From the NCBI GenBank assembly GCA_023614405.1, contig CM042684.1, forward strand, positions 473,751,650-473,815,649: a stretch of DNA of 64,000 nt. Reading direction: 5' to 3'. Positions 1-12,008 of this stretch are shown one piece after another (the first letter of the stretch is position 1; each line of letters begins with the position of its first letter). Both the position numbers and the translations under genes were made by a program. Source of the DNA: Avena insularis. Its lineage: Eukaryota; Streptophyta; Magnoliopsida; Poales; Poaceae. Under the pieces are notes generated by a model. That model had not been told where the DNA came from. It was given only the letters and a program-made list of their open reading frames with translations, and searched no databases.

Positions 1-1248
1 AAGAAGTCTCTTGTGTCCCCAACACACCCAATACACTTGTCAAGTGTATAAGTGCACTAGTTTGGCGAAGAGATAGTGAAAAACAAGTGGTATAGATAAC
101 TATAAGTGGTAACGGTGATAGAAAATAACTTGATGGAGTGGAAGAGACTAAAAGCAAACTGAAATAAAGATCGCAGCAAGCAAACATGTAACAAATATAG
201 TAGCAAACGGTGTTTCAATGCTTAGAAACAAGGCCCAGGGATCATACTTTCGCTAGTGAACACTCTCATATAAATATCTTCTCTTTATGATACTACGCTG
301 AACTACTCTCTGGTTGGACACTCTAATCGTTGGTAGGGCTATAACAACACACCTCAAAGTAAGCCTTTTCCATCTAGATAACCCCACACTGTCACCTTGA
401 GCTCTAGATGGTTCAAACAAACACCACAATTTCATAAAGACATCCAACTCCAAATATAACTCATAACAAGTATTTGTAATCTCTAGCCTAAGTGCCTCCA
501 TGGTGTGCACACTGTCAACTTCACACACATGGGGAGAGCAGAGATCTATTAAAGCACTTGAGTAGCAAGGTAGATCTATAGATTACAAGCTCATGATCTC
601 AATAAGATCATGCATAGAGAGAGATGAACACATAGCTACCGGTATAACCCTTAGCCTCGAGAGAGAACTACTCCCTCCTCATCATGGGAATCAACAATGG
701 TGATGGAGATGGTAGTGGAGATCGATGGAGATGGATCCAGGGGCACTTCCCTGTCCCGGCAGGGTGCTGGAACAGAGACTTTCTATCCCCCAAATCTCCC
801 TTTCGGTGGCGGCGGCGCTGCGGAACTTTTCGTGGCTGGAGGCTTGATGATCAAGGGTTTTTGCCTCAGGAGGAATATATAGTCGAAGGAGGCAAGGTCG
901 GTGGCTAGCTAGGGGCCCACACCATGCCCTGGCGCGGCCTGGGGGTACCCACGCCTAGGGGGCGTGTGGCCACCCTGTGGCCCCTCTTCGACTCTGCTTC
1001 TGGCTCCGTGAGTCTTCCGGGAAAATAGGAACTTTGGCTTTTGTCCCGTCCAATTCCGAGAATATTCATTTTCTGACTTTCCTGGAACCAAAAACAGCAG
1101 AAAACAGGCAACTAGCACTGTGGCTCTTGTTAATAGGTTAGTCCAAGAAATCATATGAAAAGTACTCCAAAGTGTGGACAAAACATAAGAAAGTAGATAA
1201 AACCAATCTTGAAAGATCAAAAATTATAGATACATTTGTAATGTATTA
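1..1248 (-). repeat. Family A LTR, minus strand, cut by window start
   Basis: The reverse complement begins TAATACATTACAAATG (canonical TG start decayed to TA) and matches the plus-strand LTR at 58130-59541 along its visible length, including the CACCCTGCCGGGACAG-type stretch and the tail that reads TGTATTGGGTGTGTTGGGGA when reversed. By comparison with that copy, about 130 bp of the U5 end lie outside the window. The right edge at 1248 abuts Gypsy gag sequence, so GTGGG (1249-1253) would be one arm of the TSD, but the partner is not visible. Solo LTR versus full element cannot be decided. Confidence 0.8.
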
Positions 1249-1289
1249 GTGGGAAGGGCGATGCATCTGCCTGTGCAGAAGCAAGTGCG

Positions 1290-2693
1290 GCGGCAGCGTG
1301 AGAAAGCACACTAGAAGAGCATGTCCAAGAACAACGCCAAAAGATCGACCAACTAACATCAAAACTCGACCAATTCATCAAGCTCATGATGAACAACAAC
1401 AACGGTGTTCCACCACAAAGCATACCACAAGTGGTGGTAGACCCGCAAGAAGAGGAGATTCATGCGGGCATGCTAACAAGTGCACCACCCAATCACGAGC
1501 GCTAACACGAAGTAACAAGCACTCATGCTCGACACTGGGCTAGACCCGCTGGTCAGGCCAACACAACCCCACAACAGAACATGTTGAAAGGCTACCACGA
1601 CATGCTTCAGGGCATGGTGGACAAGAGGTTCGAGCAAATGAAGATCGATAGCGCTCCTCGCACCACAAGGAGCAAGCTGGAGAAGCCCTATGAAGCATGG
1701 CACGACCTGGTGCCATTCCCTACGGGGTGGCACCCACCCAAGTTCCGTCAATTTGACTGTACAAGCTACGCAAGGGAGCACTTGGCATACTTCGAAGCAT
1801 CATGCGGCGACACTACAAACAACTCATCACTCCTCCTTCGATAGTTTTCAGGATCCCTAACCGACCCTGCCTTCCATTGGTACATCCGTTTGGTGGTGGG
1901 ATCCATCGGAAGTTGGTCGGGCATGAAGGAAGTCTTCAAGAAGCACTTCGTTGCCATGAAGAAGGACTTCTCCATGGTGGAGCTCGCGCAAGTTCGACAA
2001 CAATGAGATGAGTCTATCGATGAGTACGCCATCTGCTTCCGTAACATCTATATGCGGCTCGCTCGAGAGATGCACCTCGAGGATGCCATCGAGATGTGTG
2101 TCCATGGGATGCAGCAACATTGGTCACTTGAGGTCTCTCGGTGCGAGCCCAGAACCTTTAGTGCTCTAAGCATGACGGTGGCAGCGATGAAGCTCGAGTT
2201 CGAGAAATCACCACAGATCATGGAGCTCTATAAGAATGCCGATGTGTTTGACCCATCCAAGCGCTTCACCTTGACATCAAAGCCAAGCAATAACAGCGAC
2301 AAGATGAAGGCACCAATTGAGGCGAATCCTACTAGAGTCTTCTCTGCTACACCACATGGCAATGTGCCCATGTCGGGAGCGATAGGCGAGTAGGCTGGAG
2401 GAAGGCAACGGCCAACAATGCAAGAAATCCTCAAGAAGAAATACATCTTCCGCAGGGAGCTAGTGAACGACATGTTCAACCAGTTGATAAAACATCGAGC
2501 CTTGAACCTACCAGGACCTCAAAGACCGGATCAGGTGAGGATGACTGACAATGCCTTATTCTGTCCATATCACAGGTACGTGGGTCATGTCATCGAGGAC
2601 TGCATCGCCTTCAAAGAATGGCTTCAAAGGGCTGTCAATGAGAAGAGGATTAACTTGGACCCGGAAGCTATCAATCCAAATTACCATGGGTGA
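1290..2693 (+). pseudogene. Gypsy gag remnant
   Basis: Three frames together give a Retrotrans_gag-like capsid protein. The 1581-1844 piece ends around [12 protein letters not shown]. The next piece in another frame reads [10 protein letters not shown] and [14 protein letters not shown], a typical Gypsy capsid core. The 2052-2393 frame continues with [20 protein letters not shown]. From 2418 a frame carries [14 protein letters not shown] (near 2569-2610), which looks like a degraded CCHC knuckle. In-frame stops include TAG at 1842-1844 and TAG at 2391-2393, plus at least one frame change. It cannot make an intact capsid. Confidence 0.7.
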
Positions 2694-2765
2694 ACATGGT
2701 TGTGACCCTTCCTCAACCACTTCAAGATTGGCAGCCTCCCTGACAACCCCATCAAGAGGCGCCAA

Positions 2766-3890
2766 CTACAACGATGATTGCCCTTCTATGTATATAAGGC
2801 CGGTGTCTTGTACAGACAGTCTCATGGACAATGGATTCTTCTTAGGTGCATCAACCGAAGTGAGGCCGAGAAGGTTTTGCAGGAGGTGCACCACGGAGTC
2901 TGCGGTGGCCACCAAGGTGGAGCCAAAATGTACCATGCCACATGCCTGGCTGGATACTATTGGCCCGACATCATGAGGGACTGACTTCGGGGTGGCCAGG
3001 TCATGCCATGGTTCCCAAATCCATGGTGACTTCACGCATCAGCCGCCGGTGCCTCTACACCCCACCATTCCCTCATGGTCGTTCGACGCCTAGGGGATCG
3101 ACGTCATCGGCCCCATTGACCCACCATCTTGCAGGGGGCATCACTTCATCCTTGTAGCGACAAACTACTTCTCCAAATGTGCGGAGGATGTCCCACTACA
3201 TGGGGTGAAGAGCGACAACGTCATCAACTTCCTAGAGCGAAATATCATACATCGCTTTGGGATACCACGCCGCATCACCTCCGACAACGGCAAGGCATTC
3301 AAGTCCAAGCATATGTACAGGTTCATGGAGGAATACAAGATCAAGTGGAACTACTCCACCGGCTACTACCCACAAGCCAATGGAGCAATTGAAGCCTTCA
3401 ACAAGACGCTAGGAAAGATACTCAAGAAGACGGTGACAAGACACAAAAGGGATTGGCCTGGCCGTCTCTATGAGTCTCTATGGGCATACCGCGTTACCGT
3501 CCGTACCCCAACTCAAGCTACTCCATACTCTCTCGTCTATGGGAGTGAAGCGGTCTTGCCATTGGAGGTTGAGCTACCCTCTCTACGGTTGGCCATCCAG
3601 GACGAGTTCACCAAAGACAAACAAGTACAACTGCGTTTCCAGGAGCCGTGCAAAACCTAGAGCTCTATTGCCGGAACATGGTGAGATCCTATGACAAGCT
3701 CGTCAGCAGCGTGCCTTCCGAAAGGGCGAGCTAGTCCTGGTGCTAAGGCGGCCCATCGTCGTAACGCACACGACGAAGGGGAAGTTCAAGCCAAAGTGGG
3801 AAGGACCCTACGCCATCGAGCAGGGGTGCATACCAGCTCGTTGATCCTCAAGGAGCCCGGCCCATGCCTCCAATCAACGGAAGGTTTCTT
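2766..3890 (+). pseudogene. Gypsy integrase remnant
   Basis: It starts with the H2C2 zinc-binding region (VHHGVCGGHQGGAKMYH, then a degraded CxxC zone). The catalytic core follows at 3205-3660 with SDNGKAF and YYPQANGAIEAFNKT, which supply the second Asp and the Glu of the D,D,E triad. A C-terminal segment (KFKPKWEGPYAIE, then YQLVDPQG and PPINGRF) runs in other frames to about 3890. The first catalytic Asp region (GIDVIGPIDP, near 3097-3126) is also visible in a shifted frame. At least three frameshifts separate the parts, so no active integrase is encoded. Confidence 0.75.
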
Positions 3891-5460
3891 AAAAATATTT
3901 TTGTTAAAGATCTGCCTCTTTTGTTGCTTTGTTTTCTCTTTTGATTTTCTATGGGGAATCCTTCGGTCGGCTTAGATCCATGATGCATCCTCTCTTGCAT
4001 AACATGGATATTTTTTCCCCCCAACAACAAAAAACTGGCTTTCCCTCATCATACCACGCCTGTGATGGAAGATCTCGCTACCCTAGGGCTTGTCGGAGGG
4101 TGGCACAATGTGTCAAGTTGCAAGTGGAGCGGCTCTCACACCCACTAAGCACGACACATACTATGCTCCCGGAGGCAGCGAAGATGATTCTTGGGCACTT
4201 CATCATATTGAGGCTCCACGCCACCATCTTCCAGCCGAGCCACATGTTCACATGGACTCACGCCCCAGGGAAGACCATAGGAAAAGATCATGAAAGGGCT
4301 GCCGAATTTGGTGCGTAGCCACGTGACAACCCTGGGGTGTGCCACCAAAAGCCCCAGATAGAGTGCCAAAGGGTGTTGTAGTCCATCAAGGTGAATGGCT
4401 ATCTTACAAGTTCTTGGGAGGCTCACAAGAAAGCAAGGAAGAATCCAAAGGAAGTTCAAGTCAAAAAAATCACAAGTTCAAGCAATCAACAAGGCCCATG
4501 GCCATCCAAATGGCCCGTGCAAGCAATCCTCCCAAGAGGGCGAATATCCAGAAGTTCAAGAATCAAGTCCGATGGTCCAAAGTGTATCAAGCAAATCATG
4601 GAAAGAAGGCGGAAGGTAGCTGTTCACCCCCAAGCTGTCATCCCAAAACCAGTTACCCCCATCTACCATGCCCAAGTCTCTGGGTTCGTGGGGCGACGAG
4701 CAGGGGACACGGTTGAGCCGTGGGGTTCCTCGGTACCATGATGGGCTAGATCATGATTCTCTGTTGCCTCTCGGGAGCATCTCCGAAGACGGCGTCTCCA
4801 CACACGTACACGGAAGGACAAGTTATGATCGTCATGGTCTTGCGACGATTCCTAATGACAAGTCCTTTGGTGGCTTTTTCGGATATCACACATGTAGCTA
4901 GTGTATAACGGGAAAGCCAACATTTTAAAAACACAAACCCAAAACCTTTTGTCTTGCGATGTTCCTTGCATTTTCATGTCCTAGTTGCTTGGGCCCTCAA
5001 GTTTGAGCAGGTACATCATCGAGAGGTCTCGGCATCCACCTACATCAACTGTGTTGGGGGCACTTCCCATCCGTAGGAAGTCATATCTGTGGGGAAACCT
5101 TGGCGTTAATGGCTATGCATGCGGGATGACGCCTCCACCTTACCAGTGAAGTCTCCACGCCATGATATTCACACCGATGGCTTACCGGCGCCCCATCTAC
5201 ATCAACACGCCAAGATACAGGAGCAGTGCAGCGCGCTAGTGCGGATAACGCGAATCTGTGAAACCATTCAGTCTAGTCGGCTGGCACCGCGGCAGTTATA
5301 TGGTCGCGACTATATTGATAAATTTCTCCAAGCTGTGGCATGGTATTACGTCGCGGAATGGATCAAATCAATGGTATTTTGTTGTCAAGCACTGTGGGAG
5401 CTACACAATCCAACAAAATTCCTGGGCAAATGCATATGTGGAATGACTTTCCTACACCAA
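3891..5460. other. Non-coding stretch between Gypsy remnant and LINE
   Basis: About 1.6 kb follow the integrase with no supported coding sequence. Several ORFs of 60-170 codons occur but show no family resemblance and no consistent codon pattern. The left part probably represents the 3' untranslated and LTR sequence of the Gypsy remnant, but I found no LTR partner to prove it. The last few hundred bases form the target of the LINE insertion and continue at 26798. Confidence 0.5.
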
Positions 5461-5472
5461 CCTCAACACAAA
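5461..5472. repeat. LINE target-site duplication, left copy
   Basis: CCTCAACACAAA here is repeated exactly at 26786-26797, immediately after the A-run that ends the LINE. With the two preceding A residues the match extends to 14 bp. A 12-14 bp duplication is normal for target-primed reverse transcription and fixes the 5' end of the LINE at 5473. Confidence 0.9.
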
Positions 5473-5675
5473 TGCATACTAAAACTTCCCTCACGTTAGG
5501 GTTTCTATCTCTCTTGGCGCCCCTGGAGACGCCGTCGTTGAGCCCGTACCTTCCCCTGACCTGCTGCTCCCCTACAGCCGGTGGGCCGAGGACGATCTCT
5601 AATCGCTCCCGTGTCTATCATCTTTCGCTGGGTGGAGGAACTACCGTGGGGTTTGAGATTGCTGTGGTCTCAGCC
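5473..5675 (+). promoter_or_regulatory. LINE 5' UTR
   Basis: These roughly 200 bp lie between the TSD and the ORF1 ATG. They contain AGGGTTTCTATCTCTC and a C/G-rich stretch like the start of a grass transcript leader. LINEs carry an internal promoter in this position, but no specific promoter element can be pointed to. Confidence 0.6.
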
Positions 5676-5742
5676 ATGGCGACGGATCGTGCTTCCTCTT
5701 TGTCCGCTGTGGACGATGGTGGGATTGAATCCATGATGAAGA
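5676..5742 (+). pseudogene. LINE ORF1, N-terminal piece
   Basis: The ATG at 5676 opens a frame beginning MATDRASSLSAVDDGG. It is cut after 22 codons and one base by the Angela-like insertion at 5743. Removing that insertion and one GAAGA copy joins this piece in frame to 14311, giving MMK followed by RLGIREEDLDD. The exact in-frame join confirms that this is one split ORF. Confidence 0.85.
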
Positions 5743-7427
5743 TGTTGGAGATATGCCCAAGAGGCAATAATAAAAGTGGTTATTATTATATCTTTGTGTT
5801 TATGATGAAAGTTTACGTCCCATGCTATAATTGTATTATTAGGAAACACTAATACTTGTGTGTTTTGTAAACGTAAAAGAGTCCCTAGTAAGCCTCTTGT
5901 TGAACTAGCTTGTTGATTGATTGATGATCATGGTTTCCTGATCATGGACATTGGATCTGATTAATAACAAGGTTATATCATTAGGAGAATGATGTGATGG
6001 ACACACACCCATAGTAAGCGTAGCATAAGATCAAGTCATTAAGTTCGTATTGCTGTAAGCTTTGAAATACATAGTAACCTAATCTTTCGACCATGAGGTT
6101 ATGTCAATCACCATCACCGGATGGGTACTTTGATGACATCAAACGCCACTTCATAATTGGGCGGTTATAAAGGTGTCACTGGGTATTCTGAAAGTATGTG
6201 TTGAAGCGCATAGACTAAGATTGGGATTTGTCCATCCATATGACGGATAGATATACACTGGGCCCTCTCAGTGGAATGTCATCTGGATAGCTTGCAAGCA
6301 TGTGACTGGGTCACAAGGGATGATATAACATGGAACGAGTAAAGAGTACTTATCAGTAACGAGGAAGAACTAGGTATGAAGATACTGACGATCAAACCTC
6401 GGATAAGTAGAATATCGCGTGACAAAGGGAATTGGTTTCGTATGTTAAATGGTTCTATCGATCACGAAGTAATCGTTGAGTATGTGGGAGCCGTTATGGA
6501 TCTCCAGATCCCGCTGATGGTTATTGATCGGAGAGGTGTCTTCATCATGTCTGCATATTCACGAACCGTAGGGTGACACACTTAAGGTTCGAAGTTGTTT
6601 TAAGTAGATATGGAATTTGCGTTGGAGACCGAATGTTGTTCGGAGTCTCGGAATGGATCCGGGACATCACGAGGAGATCCGGAATGGTCCGGAGAATAAG
6701 ATTCATATATTGGGGATCATTTTCTAAGTTGGGAAATGTTAGGAGTGTTTATGGAGATTCTAGAAGGTTTCGGAATGTTCTGGAAGGTTCTAGAGGATTT
6801 CTTGGAGTTTACTTGAAAACCAAGAAAGGGATCAAGGAGACCAAGTGGGGCAAGACACGGATTCGTGGGGGAGGAGGATTCCTCCCCCCTTCCCACCGCC
6901 GGCCCAAGGAGGGGAGTCCTACTAGGACTCCCCCTCCCCAGGCGCGCCTCCCTCCTTTAAATAGAAGGGAGGGGGCGCCCCCTCTTGTCCCTCCTCTCAT
7001 AACAACCAATCTCAGCCGCCTCTCTCCTCCACTTTTCTTCTGCACAGGCATAGGCGAAGCCCTGCAGAATTCTCATCTCCACCACCACCACCACGCCGTC
7101 GTGCTGCTGGGATTCCGTGGAGAAGATCTACTACCTCGCTGCTTGCTGGAACGGGGAGAGGAAGGTCTGCTTCGACTCCGACGCAGACCGTCAGAAGCGC
7201 CGAAGGCGCCGGAAGGATCGTCCACACGATCTTGAGATCGGCAAGTGATCGACTACATCATCCACGAGATCTAATCTCGTAACGCTTTCGGTTCTACAAG
7301 GGTTAGTACCGATCTATCTCGTTGCTCATGTCTAATAGATTAGATCTTGGCTTTTGTCTAGATTAGATCTGAGTTTTGTTCGTTATTGTGGTAGAAATTT
7401 TTTGTTTTCCATGCTACGAACCCTTTA
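5743..7427 (+). repeat. Angela-like 5' LTR
   Basis: It starts TG and ends TTA where the partner ends TTCA, a C-to-T change in the terminal CA. The TATA-like TTTAAATA at 6956-6963 lies downstream of a GC-rich inverted stretch (GGAGTCCTACTAGGACTCC at 6913-6931). Compared with the 3' LTR it differs by scattered substitutions and lacks the 24-bp duplication seen there. Confidence 0.93.
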
Positions 7428-7428
7428 G

Positions 7429-7441
7429 TGGTATTATAGCC
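7429..7441 (+). other. Angela-like primer-binding site (tRNA-iMet)
   Basis: TGGTATTATAGCC sits one base after the LTR. The canonical Copia site complementary to initiator tRNA-Met is TGGTATCAGAGCC. The two differences (C to T, G to A) are typical deamination changes. Confidence 0.85.
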
Positions 7442-8637
7442 TTGTCTATGCATAGATCTGTTGCACCAGTAGAACACAATGAGGTTGTGGGCGTTGGTGC
7501 TCGTGTCGTCTTTTGCTATGAGTGTACTTTGTATCTTGTGGTATGGTGGGATGAAGCGGCTCGGGCTAACATTACATGTCATCGTACATGAGACTTGCTC
7601 CACGCTTGACGTGCAACTTGCTTTGCACAAGTGGCTTTGCGGGTGTCTGTCTCTCCCATCATAGTATAGATCAAATCTACACTTTGCACTTGATAGCACT
7701 TGTATCAATGTTGTGGTTCAGTTTCGTAGGTAAGATGCGTTCTTAGTCGAAAGCCCCAAGCCACGTAAAACTTGCAAAGAAAATTAGAGGCGTCTAACTT
7801 GTTTTTGCAGGGGTTTTGTGATGTGATATGTCCTACATGTGATTGTGATTGTATTTGATGTATGCAATGATCCTTGTTGTAATATGGCAACCGGCAGGAG
7901 CCTAATGGTTGTCTTTAATTCTGTTAAGACCTGCGTGTCGATTCATCTTGTAATAGCTTTATTCCAAGTAGTTGTAATAGTTGCTGGTGATGATGGACAA
8001 CCATGAAGCGGCGCCACAGACCTTGACGCAATGCTGGTGATGATGGAGATCATGTCCGTGCTTTGGAGATGGAGATCGAAGGCATAAGAAGAAAGGGCCA
8101 TATCATATCACACTAATTATGAATTGCATGTGATGTTAATCCTTTATGCATCTTGTATTGCTTAGATCGCGACGGTAGCATTATAAGATGATCCCTCTCA
8201 CTAAATATCAAGTAATAAAGTGTTCGTCCTTAGTTGGCACCGTTGCTAAGACTCAATGCTTGAAGCATCTCGTGATGATCGGGTGTGATAGACTCTACGT
8301 GTGCATACAACGGGTGCAAGCCAGATTTGCACATGCGGAAACTAAGGTTAATCTTGACGAGCCTAGCATGTACAGACATGGTCTCGGAACACGGAATACC
8401 GAAAGGTAGAGCATGAGTCATATGATTGATATGATGAACATGAAGATTGTTCGCCCATGAAGCTACATCATCTCACGTGATGATCGGACTTGGTGTAGTG
8501 GATTTGGTTCGTGTAATCACTAAAACAACTCGAGGGATGTTTTTTGAGTGGGAGTTCACCTAGTTGATTTAAGAATTAAATTTGAACACTATTTATCATG
8601 AACTTAGTCTAAACTACTTGCAAATATGTTGTAGATT
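7442..8637 (+). other. Angela-like untranslated leader
   Basis: About 1.2 kb between PBS and gag contain no ORF that resembles a protein family. BARE1-type elements have a similarly long leader, where dimerisation and packaging signals are expected. No individual signal is identifiable by eye. Confidence 0.6.
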
Positions 8638-9370
8638 ATGGTGAACGTTTCCATCAATTTCAATGCGTTCCTAGAGAAAGAAAAGCTTAAGAACAATGGA
8701 AGCAATTTCACGGACTGGTTCCGTGGACTGAAGATCGCCTCGTGGCTGGTCAGACCTATGTGCTCGAAGCACCGCTAGGTGACCCACCTGCAGAAGATGC
8801 CACCAATGACGTAAAGAATGTTTACGCCACTCGGAAACATCACTACTCCACAGTTCAGTGTGCCATCCTGTACGGTTTAGAATCGGAGCTTCAAAAGCGT
8901 TTTGAGACTCAAACTCATTTTTGAGACTCGCGCGGCCTTGGAAATCTATGAAGCTTCCGAGTAGTTCTTCACCTGCAAGATGGAAGAGGGTAGCTCCGTT
9001 AGCGAGCACGTGCTCACCATGTCTGGGCACGCAAACAAACTCCGAGAGTTGGGGATACCGATTCCTAATGAATTGGGGATTCACCGTGTCCTCCAATCAC
9101 GCCACCAAGTTACAAGAACTTTGTGATGAACTACAATATGCCTTTGCATGAACAAGACGTTGCCTGAACTATCGTCCATGCTGAAAACTGCTGAAGTGGA
9201 GATCATGAAGGAGCACCAAGTGTTGATGTCAATAAGACCACCAATTTCAAGAAACGGGGCAAGCCTAAGAACAAGGGCAACTTCAAGAAGGACGGCAAGA
9301 AAGTCACACTGCTAAGAAGCCCAAGGCTGGTCCTAAACCTGAAACGAAAGTGCTTCTCGCAAGGGTGCTA
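8638..9370 (+). pseudogene. Angela-like gag remnant
   Basis: The ATG at 8638 opens MVNVSINFNAFLEKEKL and continues NFTDWFRGLKIA, the normal start of Copia capsid proteins of this clade. The frame is lost near 8735: the continuation VLEAPLGDPPAEDATND lies in another frame. Later a lysine-rich CCHC-type region (near 9250-9320) is recognisable only as KKRGKPKNKG-like fragments. Several frameshifts and stops show that no functional capsid is made. Confidence 0.75.
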
Positions 9371-9850
9371 GTCCTTGAAGCGAATCGCCCCAAATACCGG
9401 GCGGATCAAGAACGGCAACATCAAGAAGAAAGGTATATTCGATATACATGTTATAGATGTGTATCTTACTAGTAATCGTAGTAGTGCTGGGTATTTGATA
9501 CTGGTTCGGTTGCTCATATTTGTAACTCAAACAGAGCCGGAATAAACGAAGACCGGCGAGACGAGGTGACGATGCACATTGGAAATGGCTCCAAGGTTGA
9601 TGTGATCGCCGTCGGCACGCTCCCTCTACATCTACCATCGGGATTAGTTTTAAATTTAAATAATTGTTATTTGGTGCCTGCGTTAAGCATGAAAATTATA
9701 TCTGGATCTTGTTTATTGCGAGACGGTTACTCTTTTAAGTCTGAGAATAAAGGTTGTTCGGTTTATATGAGTAATATCTTTTATGGTTATGCACCTGAGA
9801 TGAATGGTTTATTATTATTGAATCTCGATAGTAGTGATACACATGTTTAG
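9371..9850 (+). pseudogene. Angela-like protease region
   Basis: A retropepsin start, VFDTGSVAHICN, can be read near 9492-9527 and holds the catalytic D-T-G triplet. A separate frame from 9566 to 9850 continues with the β-strand-rich C-terminal part (VGTLPLHLPSGLVLNLNN) and ends at a TAG before integrase. The two parts are out of frame. Confidence 0.7.
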
Positions 9851-10544
9851 AACATAGATGCTAAACGAATAAAATTGAATGATAATTCTACATACATGTG
9901 GCAATCGCTGCCTTGGTCACATTGGAGTGAAGCGTATGAAGAAACTCCATTCTGATGGACTTCTTGAATCACTTGATTTTGAATCACTTGAAAGATGCGA
10001 AGCATGTCTAATGGGAAAAATGACTAAGACTCCATTCTCTGGAATAATGGAGCGAGCTACAGATTTATTGGAAGTAATACATACCGATGTGTGCGGTCCA
10101 ATGAGTGTAGCATCGCGTGATGGATATCGTTATGTTCTCACTTTCACGGATGACTTGAGTAGATATGGGTATGTCTACTTTATGAAACATAAATCCGAAA
10201 CTTTCGAGAAGTTTAAGGAATTTCAAAGTGAAGTGGAAAATCATCGTAACAAGAAGATTAAGTTTCTGCGTTCTGACCACGGAGGTGAATATCTGAGTTA
10301 TGAGTTTGGCATGCATTTAAAGAAATGTGGAATACTTTCACAGATTGACACCGGAACACCACAACAGAATGGTGTGTCCGAACGTCATAATCGAACTCTC
10401 TTAGATATGGTTCGGTCTATGATGTCTCTTACAGATTTACCGTTATCATTTTGGGGCTATGCATTAGAGACAGCCGCATTCACTTTAAATAGGGCACCAT
10501 CTAAATCCGTTGAAACGACACCGCATTTAATTGTGGTTTGGTAA
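9851..10544 (+). pseudogene. Angela-like integrase
   Basis: The long frame 9879-10544 carries GHIGVKRMKKLHSDGLL and CEACLMGKMTK of the zinc-binding domain. The rve core shows HTDVCGPM (first Asp), RSDHGGEYLS (second Asp) and GTPQQNGVSERHNRT (Glu). All three catalytic residues are present. The frame ends near LNRAPSKSVETTPH and shifts by one base into the RT frame that starts at 10531. It is a near-intact domain in a defective element. Confidence 0.85.
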
Positions 10545-12008
10545 GAAACCTAAGTTGTCGTTCCTTAAAGTTTGGGGTTGCGAAGCATATGTAAAGAAGT
10601 TACAGCCTGATAAGCTTGAACCCAAAGCGGAGAAATGCGTCTTCATAGGATACCCTAAAGAAACAATTGGGTATACCTTCTATCATAGATCCAAAGGAAA
10701 AGTTTTCATTACTAAGAATGGATCCTTTCTGGAGAAGGAATTTCTCTCGAAAGAAGTGACTAGAAGGAAAGTAGAACTCGACGAGGTTATTGAACCTTCT
10801 TTCGGAGTTGAGAGTAGCGCAGCACCGGAAGATGTTTCTGTGCCGCCTGCACCAACTGGAGAGGAAACTAATGATGATGATCATGAAACTTCGAACGAAG
10901 TTACTACTGAACCTCGCAGGTCAACGAGGGTCCGTACCACTCCTGAGTGGTATGGCTCTTCCTTGAACGTCATATTGGTGGACAACACTGATGACCCTGC
11001 GACGTATGAAGAAGCTATGGTGAGCCCAGATTCCGACAAATGGCTAGAAGCCATGAAATCCGAAATGGGATCCATGTACGAAAACCAAGTATGGACTTTG
11101 GTGGACTTACCGGATGGCCGTAAGGCTGTCGAGAACAAATGGATTTTCAAAAAAAAACAGATGCTGATGGTAATGTTACCGTCTATAAAGCTCGACTTGT
11201 CGCGAAAGGGTTCCAACAAATTCAAGGAGTTGACTACGATGAGACTTTCTCACCAGTAGCGAAGCTAAAGTCTGTGAGGATTATGTTAGCAATCGCTGCA
11301 TATTTCGATTATGAAATTTGGCAGATGGATGTCAAAACGGCGTTCCTTAATGGTGACATTGAGGAAGAGTTGTATATGGTACAACCCAAGGGTTTTGTCG
11401 ATCCTAGTGATGCTGACAAGGTATGCAAACTTCAGCGCTCCATTTATGGACTGAAGCAAGCATCCCGGAGTTGGAATCAACGTTTTGATAAAGTAATCAA
11501 AAACTTTGGATTTATACAAACTTATGGAGAAGCTTGTATTTACAAGAAAGTGAGTGGGAGCTCTGTAGCATTCCTAGTACTATATGTAGATGACATATTG
11601 TTGATTGGGAATGATATAGAACTTCTTAATAGCGTCAAAACCTATTTGAATAATAGTTTTTCGATGAAGGATCTTGGCGAAGCGGCATATATTCTAGGCA
11701 TCAAGATTTATAGAGATAGATCAAGACGCCTAATAGCGCTTTCACAAAGTACATACTTAGACAAAGTTCTAAAGAAGTTTAGAATGGAAGAGAGCAAGAA
11801 AGGGTTCATGCCCATGTTGTCAGGTAAGACCTTGAGTAAAACTCAAAGTCCGGCTACGGCAGAAGATAGAGAAAAGATGAATAAAATTCCCTATGCCTCG
11901 GCCATAGGTTCTATCATGTATGCCATGCTGTGTACAAGACCGGATATAGCACATGCTGTTAGTTTGACTAGCAGATATCAAAGTGATCCTGGAATGGAAC
12001 ACCGATAG
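10531..12008 (+). pseudogene. Angela-like reverse transcriptase
   Basis: Frames 10531-11259 and 11139-12008 together give the IN C-terminal tail (GYPKETIGYTF), the linker, and a Copia RT. RT shows NKWIFKKK, YKARLVAKGF, TFSPVAKLKSVR, QMDVKTAFLNG and the catalytic YVDD at 11583-11594. A frameshift in an A-run near 11140-11160 splits the domain. The TAG at 12006-12008 truncates this frame just before RNase H, with overlap into the next frame. Confidence 0.88.

Larger units (their letters stand above)
1249..3890 (+). mobile_element. Ty3/Gypsy remnant with internal deletion
   Basis: This is a plus-strand Gypsy fragment reading gag, zinc-knuckle remnant, then integrase. Protease, reverse transcriptase and RNase H should lie between gag and integrase, but only about 70 bp separate 2693 and 2766. 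No LTR of this element is recognisable: its left end is replaced by the family A LTR and its right end fades into non-coding sequence. The integrase style resembles grass Tat/Athila-group Gypsy elements. It is the oldest layer at this end, since the LTR at 1-1248 inserted into it. Confidence 0.75.

Noticed and set aside
909..1220. Open frames resembling each other at 909-1220, 18669-18896, 24157-24525, 51461-51799 and 58158-58529 (starting MMFHAWF or similar)
   Set aside because: All lie at the same position near the start of family A/B LTRs. The shared peptide only reflects homologous LTR DNA and is broken at different places.
5052..5472. TGTTGGGGGCACTTCCC at 5052 as an LTR start
   Set aside because: There is no purine tract before it, no partner LTR, and no CA end or TSD could be found.
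6573..7235. A 220-codon open frame with Pro-rich and His-run segments in the Angela-like 5' LTR, and its counterpart at 13450-14061
   Set aside because: It spans U3 to U5 of an LTR, includes the TATA-like box and is disrupted differently in the two LTR copies. It is a chance frame in GC-rich LTR sequence.
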